Source: Phymatolithon calcareum (lineage: Eukaryota > Rhodophyta > Florideophyceae > Hapalidiales). Taken from it: 64,000 nucleotides of DNA. Under the pieces are notes generated by a model, which was given only the letters and a program-made list of their open reading frames with translations, ran no database searches and was not told the DNA's origin. This document shows, piece after piece, positions 10,512-22,288 of the stretch. The stretch lies in the NCBI GenBank assembly GCA_977006965.1, contig OZ345364.1, positions 434,001-498,000 on the forward strand, given 5' to 3'. The translations under genes and the position numbers were made by a program. Within the stretch, counting starts at the first letter, position 1; every line of letters starts with the position of its first letter.

Positions 10512-10929
10512 GATGAGGATTGTGATACGTCCTGGAAAAACGAAATAAGAAGAGGAAATATATTTTTAAGACATAAAGGGGGGGGGGCCTAATTTTGGGA
10601 CAACGTCCTAATTACTGGGACATGATTTGTTTCAAACAGAATGCATCAGGGCACAATGAAGAGATTCTGCTCCAGATTCTCTGCTTTTGAGAATAGATAT
10701 ATCCTAAACTATTGACAAGATTTAATTTATTTTTAGCGCAATCGTTTTTATGAGTGCTTTTCCATCTAAAACCAACATTTTTAGGCCAATGAACACAATT
10801 ATTTTTTCCCGGGAAGCTGTTTCGGAAGATCGAAACAATAGAAGTAGTCGATCTTCAGGTTAGCATTTCAATGCCTACACACCTAATTTACTGACGTTCC
10901 GGAGCGCTAGAATCCTTCTAACCTCAACA
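10512..10929. other. Spacer, nothing recognised
   Basis: AT-rich, with a G run near 10571-10583. No gene or element boundary seen. Confidence 0.4.
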
Positions 10930-11220
10930 ATGGCAGGCCAGGGAAGACTATCGTACAGAGAACGCCTTCGGCTGGGGGCGGCAATCGGGCCAGTCAAGGC
11001 CGGGATGATACTCCGCGCAGCGGAGAAAACTTTCCGCATTGCCCGCACAACAATTCATCGCTACGCTACTAAAAAGGCCCCCCCTGCCAGACCGGAAGAC
11101 TTGCCGCGCCTCGTCGGCCGCCCTTCGGCATTCAAACCGAGCGAAGAGAAGGTCGTCGTTGACCTTCTCTGTCGCTACTCGTATCGCTGTGACGAACAGT
11201 CACTCACGTCACTCATGTGA
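10930..11220 (+). pseudogene. Helix-turn-helix DNA-binding remnant, probably transposase-derived
   Basis: A 96-codon frame from an ATG. Residues about 10-50 look like a Psq/CENP-B-type or other transposase HTH ('AAEKTFRIARTTIHRYA'), followed by 'GRPSAFKPSEEKVVVDLLCR', the usual 'GRP..L..EEE..LV..L' linker of pogo-like and related transposases. The frame then runs into low-similarity sequence and stops at 11220, so the DDE part is absent. Tc1/pogo is the most likely origin, but other HTH transposases are possible. Confidence 0.5.
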
Positions 11221-12070
11221 CGTGATCAACACTCCTCATCAACACCAGAAACATAGTCAATATCATACCATCCCATCATATCGTTACTCCGTTGATCAAT
11301 CATACTCTATTCCTCCTCGTTACGGTTTCTCAGTCATAAGTTACACGTCACGTCACAATCTATCATACATCATGTCACTGTGACCGCGGCCAAGACCAAT
11401 TACAATTACTATCCTATTATTGTATTGTAATTAACCTAGCGTGACAGATATGTCACGTGACGCGTGACCGAAAGCAGTCGCGAGACTGTCACAACTGAAT
11501 TGGCTGTGGGTTGTTGGGTTAACATCTCAACCAATAAGATATGTCAGATTTTGGCGTCGGCGTCAACTGGTAGAGATGCTCTTCGAGAAAACCATATAAT
11601 ATATGGTTTTCTATGTCATATTCTAGATATTAAACCGTAGAATATTCCGCCACCAAGTCGAAATCGTTCAAGTTCAACAGAATTCCTTGAAGAAGACCAT
11701 GATATCTTCTTGATGGAACGAAAAATATCACAATTCAATCCTGAAGAGCTGAAATATGGCGCTCAAGTTCTCGAGTATTCGCCAATTTCGCCATACATAT
11801 GAAATCTGTTGTCTCCCCAGTTCGCACGAAATAACGACCTAGAATATATTTTCTGCTTGAAGTCATTTAATCTCTACTCCTCTCTTGCGTTTTTTGAAGA
11901 ATTTAGAATTAGGTATAGAAGAAGGCAAGAATTCGTCATATAGAGAAGTAAAAATCGTCAAATATTTGCCATACGAATATACGAATAAATCCGAATTTTT
12001 CGCACATATCACAATTATATGTTCTTTCAAAAGATGTATATATATAGTAAAGGCCAAAATTTCTTTAGGT
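11221..12070. other. AT-rich spacer with a possible solo LTR and a short palindrome
   Basis: 11216-11524 could be a decayed solo LTR (TGTGACG...TTAACA, flanks ACTCA and TCTCA), but the target duplication has a mismatch. A perfect 12-bp-arm palindrome with a one-base centre lies at 11587-11611 (GAAAACCATATA). No coding evidence. Confidence 0.4.
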
Positions 12071-12160
12071 TTTTAAAAGAGGAAATTCGCTGCATGGACC
12101 GAAAAAGTTGGCAAAATTCGCTAAATCGGCACCCCTTGCAATAACTACTACCGTTATGAT
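12071..12160 (+). repeat. Left TIR of the MULE-like element
   Basis: Matches the reverse complement of 13330-13422 with scattered substitutions and small indels, losing similarity inward after GTTATGAT. Confidence 0.75.
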
Positions 12161-12288
12161 ACATAGAGCACTCCATAGAAATAAACTTATCAAAAAAATA
12201 TTGATTTCATGCGCAACTCTCTATGCTTCAGTTCCTCGTCGCAAGTAGCATCTCCGAAATCGCAGGCGGTGAGGTCAATTATCATGGA

Positions 12289-12957
12289 CTAAGCCGCTTT
12301 GTCCAAGTGTTTTCGCTTCGCCTCAACAATATTGCGGATGTTCGGCTTGGTGCATGTCTGCGAGAAGTGACCGTTGTTTCCGCACGAGGAGCCGTGACGG
12401 GAGCTCATTTCGGATGGGAAGTAGGGCCTCTTGCGCTTGCGGCTCAGCTTAGGGACAAAGTCAAACGGAACCAAATCATCCTGTACTAGCTGGTAACCAG
12501 TGACTGCAACACGAATGATGATGCCCTCGTGTTGCTTGGCCCACGTTATCAATAGCCATGGGTCCCACACCAGATCTTGTTTCACGGGTCGAACACGACT
12601 CGATGCTGCGCCAAGCGTCTAGAACAGTACAAAAGTTCAGCGACGACGTGGATACAGGGCCGCTGGTGCTCTTCAAAGTGGCGGTAAGAGCATGTAGCGT
12701 GGTAGTCGCTCTTAAATACCACAGGGAATGGTGTCACTTGGCTGCTAACAACAAACATGAGCATGTCACTTTCGATGACCTCCGGCTCCACAAGCGGCTT
12801 CTCCGCTCAGAGAATTTTTCCTGGTGCTTCTTGTAGCAGCAAGGCGTGAGGAACTTGCCTTGCCAATAGACGTGTTGTGGGCGATTACGAGGTTGACAAC
12901 GTCAAAGTTAGCTCCAGGGCAGTCACCCACCCTTAGCACGAGCTCCATCTTCTCCAT
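12289..12957 (-). pseudogene. MULE transposase C-terminal remnant: SWIM zinc finger plus zinc knuckle
   Basis: Read 5' to 3' on the minus strand. About 12791-12582 gives 'CSYRHFEEHQRPCIHVVAEL', the C-x-C-like/C-x-H SWIM finger that follows the catalytic domain in Mutator transposases. About 12585-12289 gives a basic linker 'KLSRKRKRPYF' and a knuckle 'CGNNGHFSQTC', then 'NIVEAKRKHLDKAA' and a stop. Frameshifts separate the pieces, and nothing upstream resembles the DDE core. A second copy of the knuckle-to-stop region is at 47456-48068, which supports a dispersed element. Possible further frames (12957-12766, 13177-12962) show no motif. Confidence 0.7.
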
Positions 12958-13329
12958 GAATTCAGACGGTTTGGGCGAGAGCGTTGTGAGTTAGCTTAGC
13001 AGTCGAATGCGACGAGGTGCAGATTACTTTGCGTAGCGGATTAGTAGAGCAATAATAAGGAACATGATTGAAGATATGGGTAGTCAAGGGGCATGGGCAA
13101 TTGGTACACTCACCAGAACCCTGAAGAAGCCCACATGGACCCCTAGCGAATAAAATGAAGTGGCGCGAGCCATTCACGTGTTATGCAATTCTGAATAAGA
13201 TAACTGACAACTCATGATGCTAGTATAACGCGATTAGAAACGTGCCAACTTTCCTCAAGTTGGTACACATGGTGCCTTCTCAATACATCCTCTTAATTAC
13301 GTGTAATGATAAGCGGCTGTCTAGCTGAA

Positions 13330-13422
13330 ATCCTAACGAATAGTAGGTTTTTCAAGGGTGCCGATTTAGCGAATTTTTCTACCTTTTTCGGTCCATGCAG
13401 CGAATTTCCTCGTTTTTTAAAA
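13330..13422 (-). repeat. Right TIR of the MULE-like element
   Basis: Reverse complement of the left TIR. It contains GGGTGCCGATTTAGCGAA and GGTCCATGCAGCGAATTTCC. Confidence 0.75.
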
Positions 13423-16400
13423 TGTCGTGCCTTCAGCGTAATACATATTTCGTTGTAAATGTTTAAAAGTGCTCTAATGCAAAAATATGGGAAAGCGCAC
13501 TAAATTCGAAGTTTCTCGCAACCTCCTGGTCTTTGGCAAAATATATCATACGTTCGCCACTGCATGAAAATATATCCTATGCAAAGCAATATTCCGGGAA
13601 ACGTATCTGAGAGCACTGTATTCTTTTTTTGAGCAGATACAATGAGCGCCTCATTCGCCATTTCATCGACGTTGGAAAACTGAGAGGAGAAGGAGATGAA
13701 AAACAGAAATATCTGAGATGAGAGAGATTATTACGCCATATTAAAAAATGTATATAGCAAAAAACAAAATCGTTTTGAACAATTTAACAAGTTTAAAAAA
13801 TATTTTTCCACTCTTTCATCTGTTCTTATAATTTTATATTGATCACGAGCATACGTCTCATTGGTCAGATTTGAATTAGTCCATTATACCATTTTGCTTG
13901 TCCGTAACTTTTGCTTGCAGTTGCGATTGCATCGTTTTACAGTTACGGCTGTAAATTTACAAGCGTCTTTGAATTTTTAAGAGCCTCTAGCGCCGAAGTT
14001 TTTATTTCATTCGTACTCAAAAGTAGTGCCCTTTCTAAGTGCGATATGAAAGAAAAAAGGACCCTAAAAGTTACGGGTTTACGGGTCGTGGACAATTATA
14101 TTGACCGTCCTTTTTCGTCTGAAAAAGTGCACCAGTTTCGAAATCAGCGATTTTAGCCCTTGTTTGTGTGCCCATCGCATTTGTTTGGTTAGACAACTGC
14201 TAGATTCTTAGATTTCCTTTTTAGGTGCGAAGTACACCTATAGTGCACAATATGTAAAAAAGGGCAGCCGTCAGTCTGGACGGTCCTTTTGGTTTAAAGT
14301 TTACAAGCAAAAATATTGGGCAGTATGCACAACAGGTGGTGTGAAGCAAGTGTGAAACAGTGAACTCCCTCGAGTCATTTATTGCATGGTGCAGAAATGT
14401 GGCTGCCTATATAGGAGACTAGAAAGAAAGATACTATGAAATGTGCAAGAGTAACTTGCAGGTAACATGAGTCTCTGGGTGCCAAGTGGAACGTTACCCG
14501 GAATGGGTACATGAGCTGGCGCAATGCCAAGAGGAATGTGTCTTGGGTCACTGTCAATACTACATCAACACGGTACATGATTGTTCGGATGTATGATGGT
14601 TTTCCCAAGGTGACACTTTACGGACACACTCCTGAGCACAATTCAACTGATACTAGTTTTACCGTTTCACATCATGACTTGTGACTACCGAGTGCTGCAA
14701 TTAGGCAGCACTCCTTTTCTCTACATAAGGCCCTGCCGAAGTTCTGACTAGCAGACTCGGCAGGGAAGAAGTAAAGGACAGAATCACTAGATCTTGTTTT
14801 TCATCCCGACCATTTTTCACGGTTTTTGACCTACAGAATGGTACCCAGGATACGGAATTGAGTCTCTGCATCCACATTACTGTAACAGCTGTGAATAGCA
14901 GCTGAATTGTGAAGTAGATGATTCCGTAGCAAGAAAAAGAATGTCAGCACAAGAAGAACGGATAGAAAGGAACAATAGATGCAATGGAAATATTGGATAT
15001 AGCTGAGAGCATGACCTTGAATGGCCACGTGGCATAGCAAAAAAGAAACATGCAAAAAACGCTTGACTTTTTGCTTGTGATCTGGTTCCGTAACATTTGA
15101 AGATACGATCGGATCGTACCAATTTACTGTCACTGCCATAGCTTCAGACATCTATTTGCGCTATGGCAGTGAATTTTCATTATTATGATCATGTTAATCG
15201 CGGAGAAAGCCTAAATCCCTGAATTTTGGGCCAAACCGAAGCAGTGCAGATTCCTACCCGGATTACACCGCCAGTATGCAATTTTATCACTGGTATCCAG
15301 AGCGTGAAAAGCTAACCTAAACTCTCGGCATTTCCGTATTCTGACCATAGTACAGCAGCAGAAGAGGGGCCAAAAAAGCCTGAAAGAAGGGCAGCAAGAC
15401 GGCTGCAAATACTGCCGTGATAGGGGACATGTTGGTCCAAGGCACTCTCACTCCCGCCATGGCGTCGCGGGATATTTTCGGCAAGCTTAGTGTTTTCAGA
15501 GCTGTCAAAGAAGGCGTTGACGCCGAAAATGAGACTCCGATGTTCAACGAGCTTAATAAAAGTGAAATAATTTTCCTAAAACTTTCCTATTTCACAAAAT
15601 TTTTAATTCCCCTCCAGGAAATTGATTCAATGGCACATCCTATATCAAAAAAGTGATATTTACGAATGCCCCAGGGATCGCAGAGGACAGATTATTCCGC
15701 TAATCCGGTCCCAATCCGCTCGACTGAACGGATTCTGAGTGAAGATTTAGACCGCAATTAGTTTGACGGATTCAAACCGGAAGAGGGCCGGAATTTTTTT
15801 CTGTTATGAGCGACCGAAAATCAATGAAATTATTTCTCGGAACGAAGGCGAACGGAAAAAATATTTGAAACTAAAGAACGGAACGGGAGCGAATTGGGAA
15901 GCTTTGATCAAGGAGATTGATTACTAATTTTTCAATCTGCTATTAATCATTGATCCTGGTTAATAGAAATACTGATAGTTCATTTTCTGGTGTTCTGGGC
16001 AGAGGTAGGAGCAATATAATTGGAGAGAATTGGAAACAAATCGTACGCCAAAATATATATTGCAATTATTCTTGCCACGAAAATTAAAAATTGCTATTGC
16101 TATTCTTTGTCTTAGCAATAATTGCAATAATGTCAATTAATTTCAATGAATTGAAGTTTTTTCCCTGTTTTTACATTCCTCTGTTAATTGGACCCTCTGC
16201 ACGCTCGAACAGCCTGGGAGACTTGACGCTGATTCAAAAATCAGCTGTTTACTTTCAAAAACAAAAGTGACTCGAAAAGCACGGGTTCATGCCTGGAGCA
16301 TTGATCAGTAAGGACATACTTCGCAAGACTCCAAAGTCGTTCTACTTCAGTAATGGAAGCCAAAAAAAATCACAATTGATGTACTCCTCTTCATGAGAAC

Positions 16401-17515
16401 TGTTGTCTCCAGCATTAAGTATGTCTTCAATGCCATCAAGAGCAATCCGTTGCGGAATATGGTGATTCTCGACTATTTCATGCAACAATCCTTGACAGGC
16501 ACCACGCTCTTCAGCCTTCATAGTATGTGTCCTCTTTTGCTGTATTTTCACGACACCAGATTCAAAATGAGGATCGGATACAATGACGGGCGAATTCTCT
16601 GCTCCTGAAGTTTCTTGGTTACCTTGTTTAAAACTTCAAACATGCGAGTGTTCCTTTGCACACGACGTGCAAAGCTTGCACTATCATTAAGGATCATGTC
16701 ACAGTCCGGATTGCTACTGATCTCAGAAAGCTCTGGCAAATCCTAAGGAATCGTTCAAAGATGTAAAACAATTCGGACCAGTGAGTCTTGTTTGGCTTGA
16801 GAGGTTTCAGATCAGTGAGGTTTCTAAGACCAGCAGCGCTCTTGATCTTGCGCTTGGCTTACAGCATAGTATCCTCCATTCTTTCATTGACAGCTGACAG
16901 ATGACTGCAATATGTATGGCAGGCGGTTTGCAAAACTAGCATCTTAGAAGACCGGCAGGTGAAGGTCGTCTGGCGTTAGTCGCCCAGCGATAGTCGCCAG
17001 GTGTCAGCAGAAGCATTCGTTTGTCTTAGTGGTAACCGTCAATAACAAAGAAGCAATTAATTGGAATTAATTGGAGAATGTTTACGGCAACAAATTAATT
17101 ATTGCAATTATTTAGAGAAGAAAAATTAATAATCGGAATTGACGGTTTTCGAAAATTACCTATTTCATTGCACTAATTGCAATAAATTTTTTTCCAATTA
17201 ATTTATCGCATCCCTGGTTCTGGGCCAATTCAGAAAAGTACTTTTTTAAGTAACGGACTCCAAATTCAGATTTTCGGCCCCATATTGAGAGGAATCTGAT
17301 TCATCTTCAGCAGATAGACGGCTTATTAAAAAAGAAGTGAAAGGCAGCTGACTGAACTTGAGACTAACATTTCTTGAGCAGATTTTTCGCGAAAATTTTC
17401 GAGCGAATTTTTTCAGCCAGTGAACGGAGTGGGAATTTTTTTGGCTTTGTGGAGTGATTCTGGATGAAAGATAGTCCGGATTTTGACTGAACGGAACGGA
17501 TACAGAAACGGAATA
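13423..17515. other. AT-rich gene-free stretch
   Basis: About 4 kb with only short open frames. Features seen: two adjacent hairpins at 14691-14765; a 12-bp-arm hairpin around 15129-15168 (CACTGCCATAGC and GCTATGGCAGTG); and A/T-rich segments rich in CAATTAATTG and GCAATTATT at 16040-16150 and 17040-17220, which could be decayed MITE ends. No coding region supported. Confidence 0.4.
14691..14765. other. Two adjacent stem-loops
   Basis: Stem 1 is AGTGCTGC/GCAGCACT with a 6-nt loop (14691-14712). Stem 2 is CCCTGCCGA/TCGGCAGGG with a 17-nt loop that has an inner TCTG/CAGA pair (14731-14765). ACATAA lies between them and fits an H-box, and an ACA follows downstream, but the stems are shorter than usual for H/ACA snoRNAs. 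Function unknown. Confidence 0.4.
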
Positions 17516-18256
17516 CAGTCGAACCTGTATAGCTGCAACACGGCGGTAAAGCAGGTTGGTATGCAGTAATAGAGGTTTTGCAGTCTTGGAGGCTTTATCA
17601 TAAGGGGCTACAGAAACATTCTACCCAATCGTCCACGAGGCTCAGTTGAACCAATCAGTGACCTTTCTTTGCTGGAGCCCCTTCTTGTGGTCGGAGCGAA
17701 TCTTACGTTGCGATGCGTCGATGGCGCGCCGCACAGACCACGAACACTCTCCTCTCTCGTCCATGATCTCTACTGCCAAACTCAGATCACGCAACTGCTC
17801 AGCAAGCGACAATTTCGGCTTGTTCTCCTTTTCAACACTCTCAGCGGCTTCGCTGGTCTCAACAGGATTCATTTCATGCAGGATATCGAAGACAAGTGCC
17901 GCCTCTTCCACATCTGCGATGCAGTCATCCTCCTCATTTGGGTTGACGAGGTATGCGCAGTGGTGTTTCCTGCAGGGATGAGCATCATCAAATAACGCTA
18001 TTCTATGTAGCACATGGAACTTACTTGGCAAGCAGCCCTGCACGATTTATGACGAGAGCCAGTCTCTGTTGCAATCCGTGCTATCAAAATTTTATTCAAA
18101 ATTAAGGGTGGCATTCCCTTCAGTTGCACTAATGCAGTTTGCAAGGTAGGTTTAAATTTAGTTACTTTTCGGCATATACCAAATCGGTCTAGGCGATTCG
18201 ATTGCACGAATGCAGGTTTTGCAGCTATACAGGTTGCAGCTATACAGGTTCGACTG
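17516..18256 (-). mobile_element. pogo/Tigger-like (Tc1-mariner) element, internally deleted
   Basis: 741 bp between TIRs starting CAGTCGAACCTGTATAGCTG, flanked by TA on both sides (17514-17515 and 18257-18258). CAGTCGAACCT is the typical terminal sequence of pogo/Tigger elements. The right TIR carries a tandem repeat of GCAGCTATACAGGTT. The internal frame matches the C-terminal tail of Tigger-type transposases. The catalytic and HTH parts are gone, so it is non-autonomous. Confidence 0.82.
17642..18043 (-). pseudogene. pogo/Tigger transposase C-terminal tail
   Basis: A 133-codon open frame (its first codon is GTG, so no real start is shown). It holds an acidic stretch 'EEDDCIADVEEAALVFDIL', then 'LSLAEQLRDLSLAVEIM' and ends 'LQQRKVTDWFN'. 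The pattern of leucine-rich helices followed by a basic patch and '(K/R)-x-T/V-x-D-(F/W)-F' at the C-terminus is what pogo/jerky-type transposases carry after the DDE domain. The frame is undamaged, which is unusual for a leftover but may reflect its short length. Confidence 0.6.
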
Positions 18257-18423
18257 TATACACAAATTCCTTGCTTCCGTTCGTTCGCAATCCGTCGGTT
18301 GCGACCCCTGATGCAAATGCATTTTTCTGCAACATATGAAACAGACGTATGCTGTTATGCATTATAATTATGGCTCTTCTACGAATAGTTTGACCATTTG
18401 CAATACGCGATTCCAGCCCATAT

Positions 18424-18894
18424 TTGCCCTTGCTCGATTCCAACAAATGCGACAGCTATTCACTTAGTGTATTGAAAACTAACGAAAGGTTTTCCCACAT
18501 GGACCAGCTGGGCCTTCGTGCAGGACTAGATCGGACCTATGATGGTCTGTGCACTCTCCATCCTGTAATGCCGTTCGCCATGCCCAAAGATGCTAACAGT
18601 ACGCGGGTTGTCGACAAGAAAAGGCAGTCTGATATGGAAACTGCTTTAAAAGGGTCTTCTCTCTGGCTGGACAAGTGCTTCGAACTATTTCAAACCTTCA
18701 GCGACAACCCGTCAGAAATGTTTAACTTGTGTAAAGAATTTTTGAAGTGCGGTTGCGATGCCTGCCCGGATTTTTCAGAGTCCACAGCTGAGCTCCCCTG
18801 TGTCGTTCGGGCTGCTGAAGAGTTGCAGATCTCACTTAGACCCACAGCCACGGTTCATAAATTGTTGTCCGTTCCGTTCTCATTCCCATCGTAG
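18424..18894 (+). other. Open frame of 156 codons, not recognised
   Basis: A frame with a central 'SSLWLDKCFELFQTFSDNPSEMFN' helical-looking region (quoted as separate short pieces: SSLWLDKCFELF, QTFSDNPSEMFN) and a Cys cluster 'CGCDACPDF'. It has no signal peptide. It lies between the pogo-like element and the Ulp1-like remnant on the same strand and could be an upstream piece of the same decayed transposon gene. I cannot assign a family. Confidence 0.3.
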
Positions 18895-19257
18895 TATCAA
18901 TCCTTCTTATGCAAATAATTAGTAGAAAGAGCTGGCGAATTTAAAGACCTCTTGTATACCCTGCTTTGACACCAGTGAGGCTACGAAAGCAGACAAATTT
19001 TGTCCTTCATGTTGGGCATCTTCAAAATCAAGTCTTACGGTTTACAGCTGGGACTCTACCTCGCAAACGATTTTGCAACTCTCCGAATGGACTGTCGATT
19101 TTCAAGGCTGTACTGATAGAGTGGCTTAAATGCGAAGCAAGATCAAGGCACCCATTTCTCCAAATTCGTCACGAGTACGGAGGTTAAATTACTGATGAGG
19201 AGTTAAAGACGGCACACAGTTTAATGAGAAGCTTCTTGCGATAGAACTAGTTACGAT

Positions 19258-19637
19258 GCGTGATAATACCGTAACAGTGGGGGACATTCGCGCCCTAGGT
19301 TCTCCAGGATGGCTAAACTCAGTTGTCATTAACGCGATTCTTCTGGCTCCTCCAGAGAAAATCTATTCCCGTTTTAAGTTCATACTTCTACACTATCCTT
19401 ATTCGTCCAGGCGATGACAATGAGCTCCTGGCACGCTGGTTCGCGAAACTGATTCTAGAGCAATGCGAGAATATTTTGATTCCAATCCATGGTGCAAACT
19501 ACTGGGGTCTGATCTCTGCCCAGGTGTGCTGTTCCAGAATAAGGGTTTACGACTCTTTATCTTCCCACAGAACGTTCAAAGATGCGAAGAAAAACTGGTC
19601 GACTTCTTCATCTTCCTCAAATAGTATTACCAGCTGA
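19258..19637 (+). pseudogene. Ulp1-like (C48) cysteine protease remnant
   Basis: Two frames with one shift near 19400. The first has 'DIRALGSPGWLNSVVINA', the N-terminal substrate-channel signature of Ulp1/SENP proteases (usually '..WL.D..IN'). The second has 'WFAKLILEQCENILIPIHGA' then 'NYWGLISAQ' and 'RVYDSL'. In active enzymes the His of 'HW' and the Asp of 'YDSL' are catalytic. Here the His position reads Tyr, and the C-terminal Cys block ('Q..N..DCG') is not intact. Ulp1-like domains travel with several DNA transposon groups (MULE, KDZ, CACTA-like), so a transposon origin is likely. It is broken. Confidence 0.55.
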
Positions 19638-22288
19638 GAAGCTGGCCGAAAAATTGGACGGGAGTTCATGAGAACATATTCGGTCCTCAGCAATTGAACA
19701 GAGATAAATGGGCAAATACATTTTATGTCAACAAGGAGCTTCCTCCTTCATTTTAGAAGTCTGACACACTGCGACTAAGAAAAGAGATCAGGCTCTCTAT
19801 TCTGGAAAGAAATACTTTATGGACCATACCTCGGCAAACGAACAGTGAATAATGTGAACATTTCAACTCCGCAATTGCGTTCTAGGGGAGCATTAGGAAA
19901 AGAGCATCATTGCAACGAAACGTGTTCGAAGAAACAAATCCTATGGAATCGGCCACGAACGAAAATCTCATATAAAGCCCGCATCATTTTAGACCTTTCA
20001 TAATCATATCTTCATCGTGGTAGTTCTGTTCTCCTTCACTGCGACTTGAGTACTGAAGCCTCGTGCGGTCTTTCAGGGCTACATTTCTCATCGTATTCGT
20101 CGCTTGTGCAATCTCTTTTAAAATCTCCAGCCTGAGATGTGCATGATGACGGTCCCGGTGGTGAAAGCTTTGCGCATTGAGAATGAGGCGTCGACACAGG
20201 AAGGGATCCAGTTTTCCAATTAATCGACGCTCTGTGAGGCCAGCACCCTGTTCGACGACCTCTAGTCCGTCGTTGGAGGTGCATGATGACGAGCAGCGAG
20301 TCGCAGAGATGAGCTATCACATGCGGGACGACTAACTCATTATCAGCACCGGTGATAACATTAGCAAGGACGGCGGCGTGCTTGGACACTTTAGGAGTTC
20401 GCCCACCGGCAGTGCTTCGGCATCCTGATCGCCGTACATGTACGTTGTGGAGCGGGATTCAGCCGGAGGAAAACTTCTTATGAGTAATTTTTCTGTCGTT
20501 GATGTCGGCCCGGTTTTTGAGACATCACCGTCGCTCATTTCGTATGATAGCGTAGGGTTCCGATGAATTTGAGACGCAAGAAAAGATGCTATCCCCGCCC
20601 GACAACAGTTCTGTAGACGCATTCACAAGCTCTCAGAGTACTCGACATCCTGTTGCGCCGGTACACTATTCGATGAATGCTGCTTGCTCGTTGCCGGTGA
20701 GGACATCAATAGGCCGGCGGAGTTCTCTGATTCTGCTCTGGATTGTCCAGGGAGTTTAGCGAGGGAAGATTCTTCGGCATCCCGATCGCGGAGCCCGAGA
20801 TTCAACCGGAGATATACTTTTTAAAGTTTTGATCGCCCATGCATAATTAACCCCGATTCTTGAGATCTAACTCTTACTCCGTTCGTATGACACAACAGAG
20901 GATATTATCCTCACTCGGCAGAAGGTTTTTTGTTTCGTCGCATACATGTAGGAGACGAGAAAAAGTTTGGCACTGTCAGCAGGAGGTACAAGATGTTCAT
21001 AGATACAGTTCATACTTTAGAATGCAGTCAGATGCCGCGAAAGCTCTTCAATGACCTCTTTGTGTCTTTAACGGGGTAGCTGCTTAAAAAAGCCAATAGA
21101 GAGGGAGATTTTGGTACCAGATCGCGAAAATACTTTCCAAAATGCGTTCGTTTTTTAATAGTTTTTAAAGCGTTGTTTGTTTTGACTAAAATCAGGTACC
21201 ACAAATTGGTCAGTGCTGCCCGTAAAGATTGATTCCCCATATTCCGCAATACCCCATTTGTGCGCGCAGTGCCTTTCGTTTCATCGATCCTCTTCGGAGC
21301 CACTTAAATCGGTCCACCTAAAACTGTTGACTACAGTGTTGCACGACATATATGTGCACAGGTACAATTGGCTTCGACCAAGGTGATCCATCGTGCTCCA
21401 ACTCAAAGAATGTGCAAACCATATGCAAGCCCTGTTTTATATTGAACGACGAAAATAATGTACCAAATTCTTCGATGCACTTCAGAAATGCGATTTCATT
21501 CCATTTGCAAGTTTGAGCCTGCGGAAAGGAAACGAGAAGAAAAGTCCTGCCGTTTCTTGAGAAATGAAACATTTTCTGTTTGGAGAGCAAAGAGTCGCAC
21601 AGTATAGATTGTGGTTTCAAAGGATCCTTTAAGGACTGTTAACTCTCTGGTGGGACAGAATCGAGGATTTTTCAATACTAGAGATTTCGAATGTAGAACC
21701 GGGTCTATAGCCTGTTTATCGCCTCCTTCCAAATCGTGCGTTGTGTTAAGAATCGTATGTTAGACTCTTTCCGGCTGCCATGCCAAATTTCGAGCTGTAG
21801 GTTGTACTTGCTCGTCCTCTCGTAGACTTCTAGCTACTTTTTTTGCCCACGAATTGTCCTTATAATGGCCACTTAGTTAGAAATACAAATAGAAAGGGGC
21901 ACCACTTTTCTGACCTCCCGTCACTACGAAAATGTGCACTGCAGAAGGAACCCGGGGAAAGGACGTCCACGACTACGTTGAAGGTCATGAGACTCTTGGA
22001 AAAAGGATTTCTGCTTCTCGAGGCTCGTCAAACCAAATGTTCAGACACTGGGACCTGCGTAGCGTCAAAAAGGTAAACTGCTTCTAAAATGAGCTTGGAC
22101 AGCCTGTGATGATATCGTTCGTAAGTCCTCAATTGTCCTTTAACACATTTCCTTCCCGAATAGGGGGCCAAGCCCTTGAACTAGTTTTCTACGTCATAAT
22201 AAAGTCGGCATTAAATAGATCAATCTGCTGCTATCTAAAAGTGGTTTGGATTCAGAATCGTTAACATTTCCTGGGAGTGATTTTGAGT
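19638..22288. other. Stretch without a recognised gene
   Basis: It contains minus-strand open frames at 20036-20805 (Ser/Thr-rich, no motif) and 21028-21732 (no motif), and a short repeated segment TTCGGCATCC(C/T)GATCGC at about 20407 and 20772. The frames are broken by stops, so decayed transposon sequence is more likely than genes. Confidence 0.35.

Larger units (their letters stand above)
12071..13422 (-). mobile_element. MULE-like DNA transposon remnant with about 90-bp TIRs
   Basis: Inverted repeats 12071-12160 and 13330-13422 share GAGGAAATTCGCTGCATGG, ACCGAAAAAG and AAATTCGCTAAATCGGCACC. They enclose a minus-strand Mutator-type transposase C-terminus with a SWIM zinc finger and a zinc knuckle. 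Long TIRs are usual for MULEs. I found no 8-11-bp target duplication, so the outer edge may be wrong by some bases. The DDE core is missing, so this is a deletion derivative. Confidence 0.7.

Noticed and set aside
11216-11524. Possible copia-type solo LTR (TGTGACG...TTAACA)
   Set aside because: The 5-bp flanks ACTCA and TCTCA differ, no second copy is in the window, and no internal LTR signal is clear.
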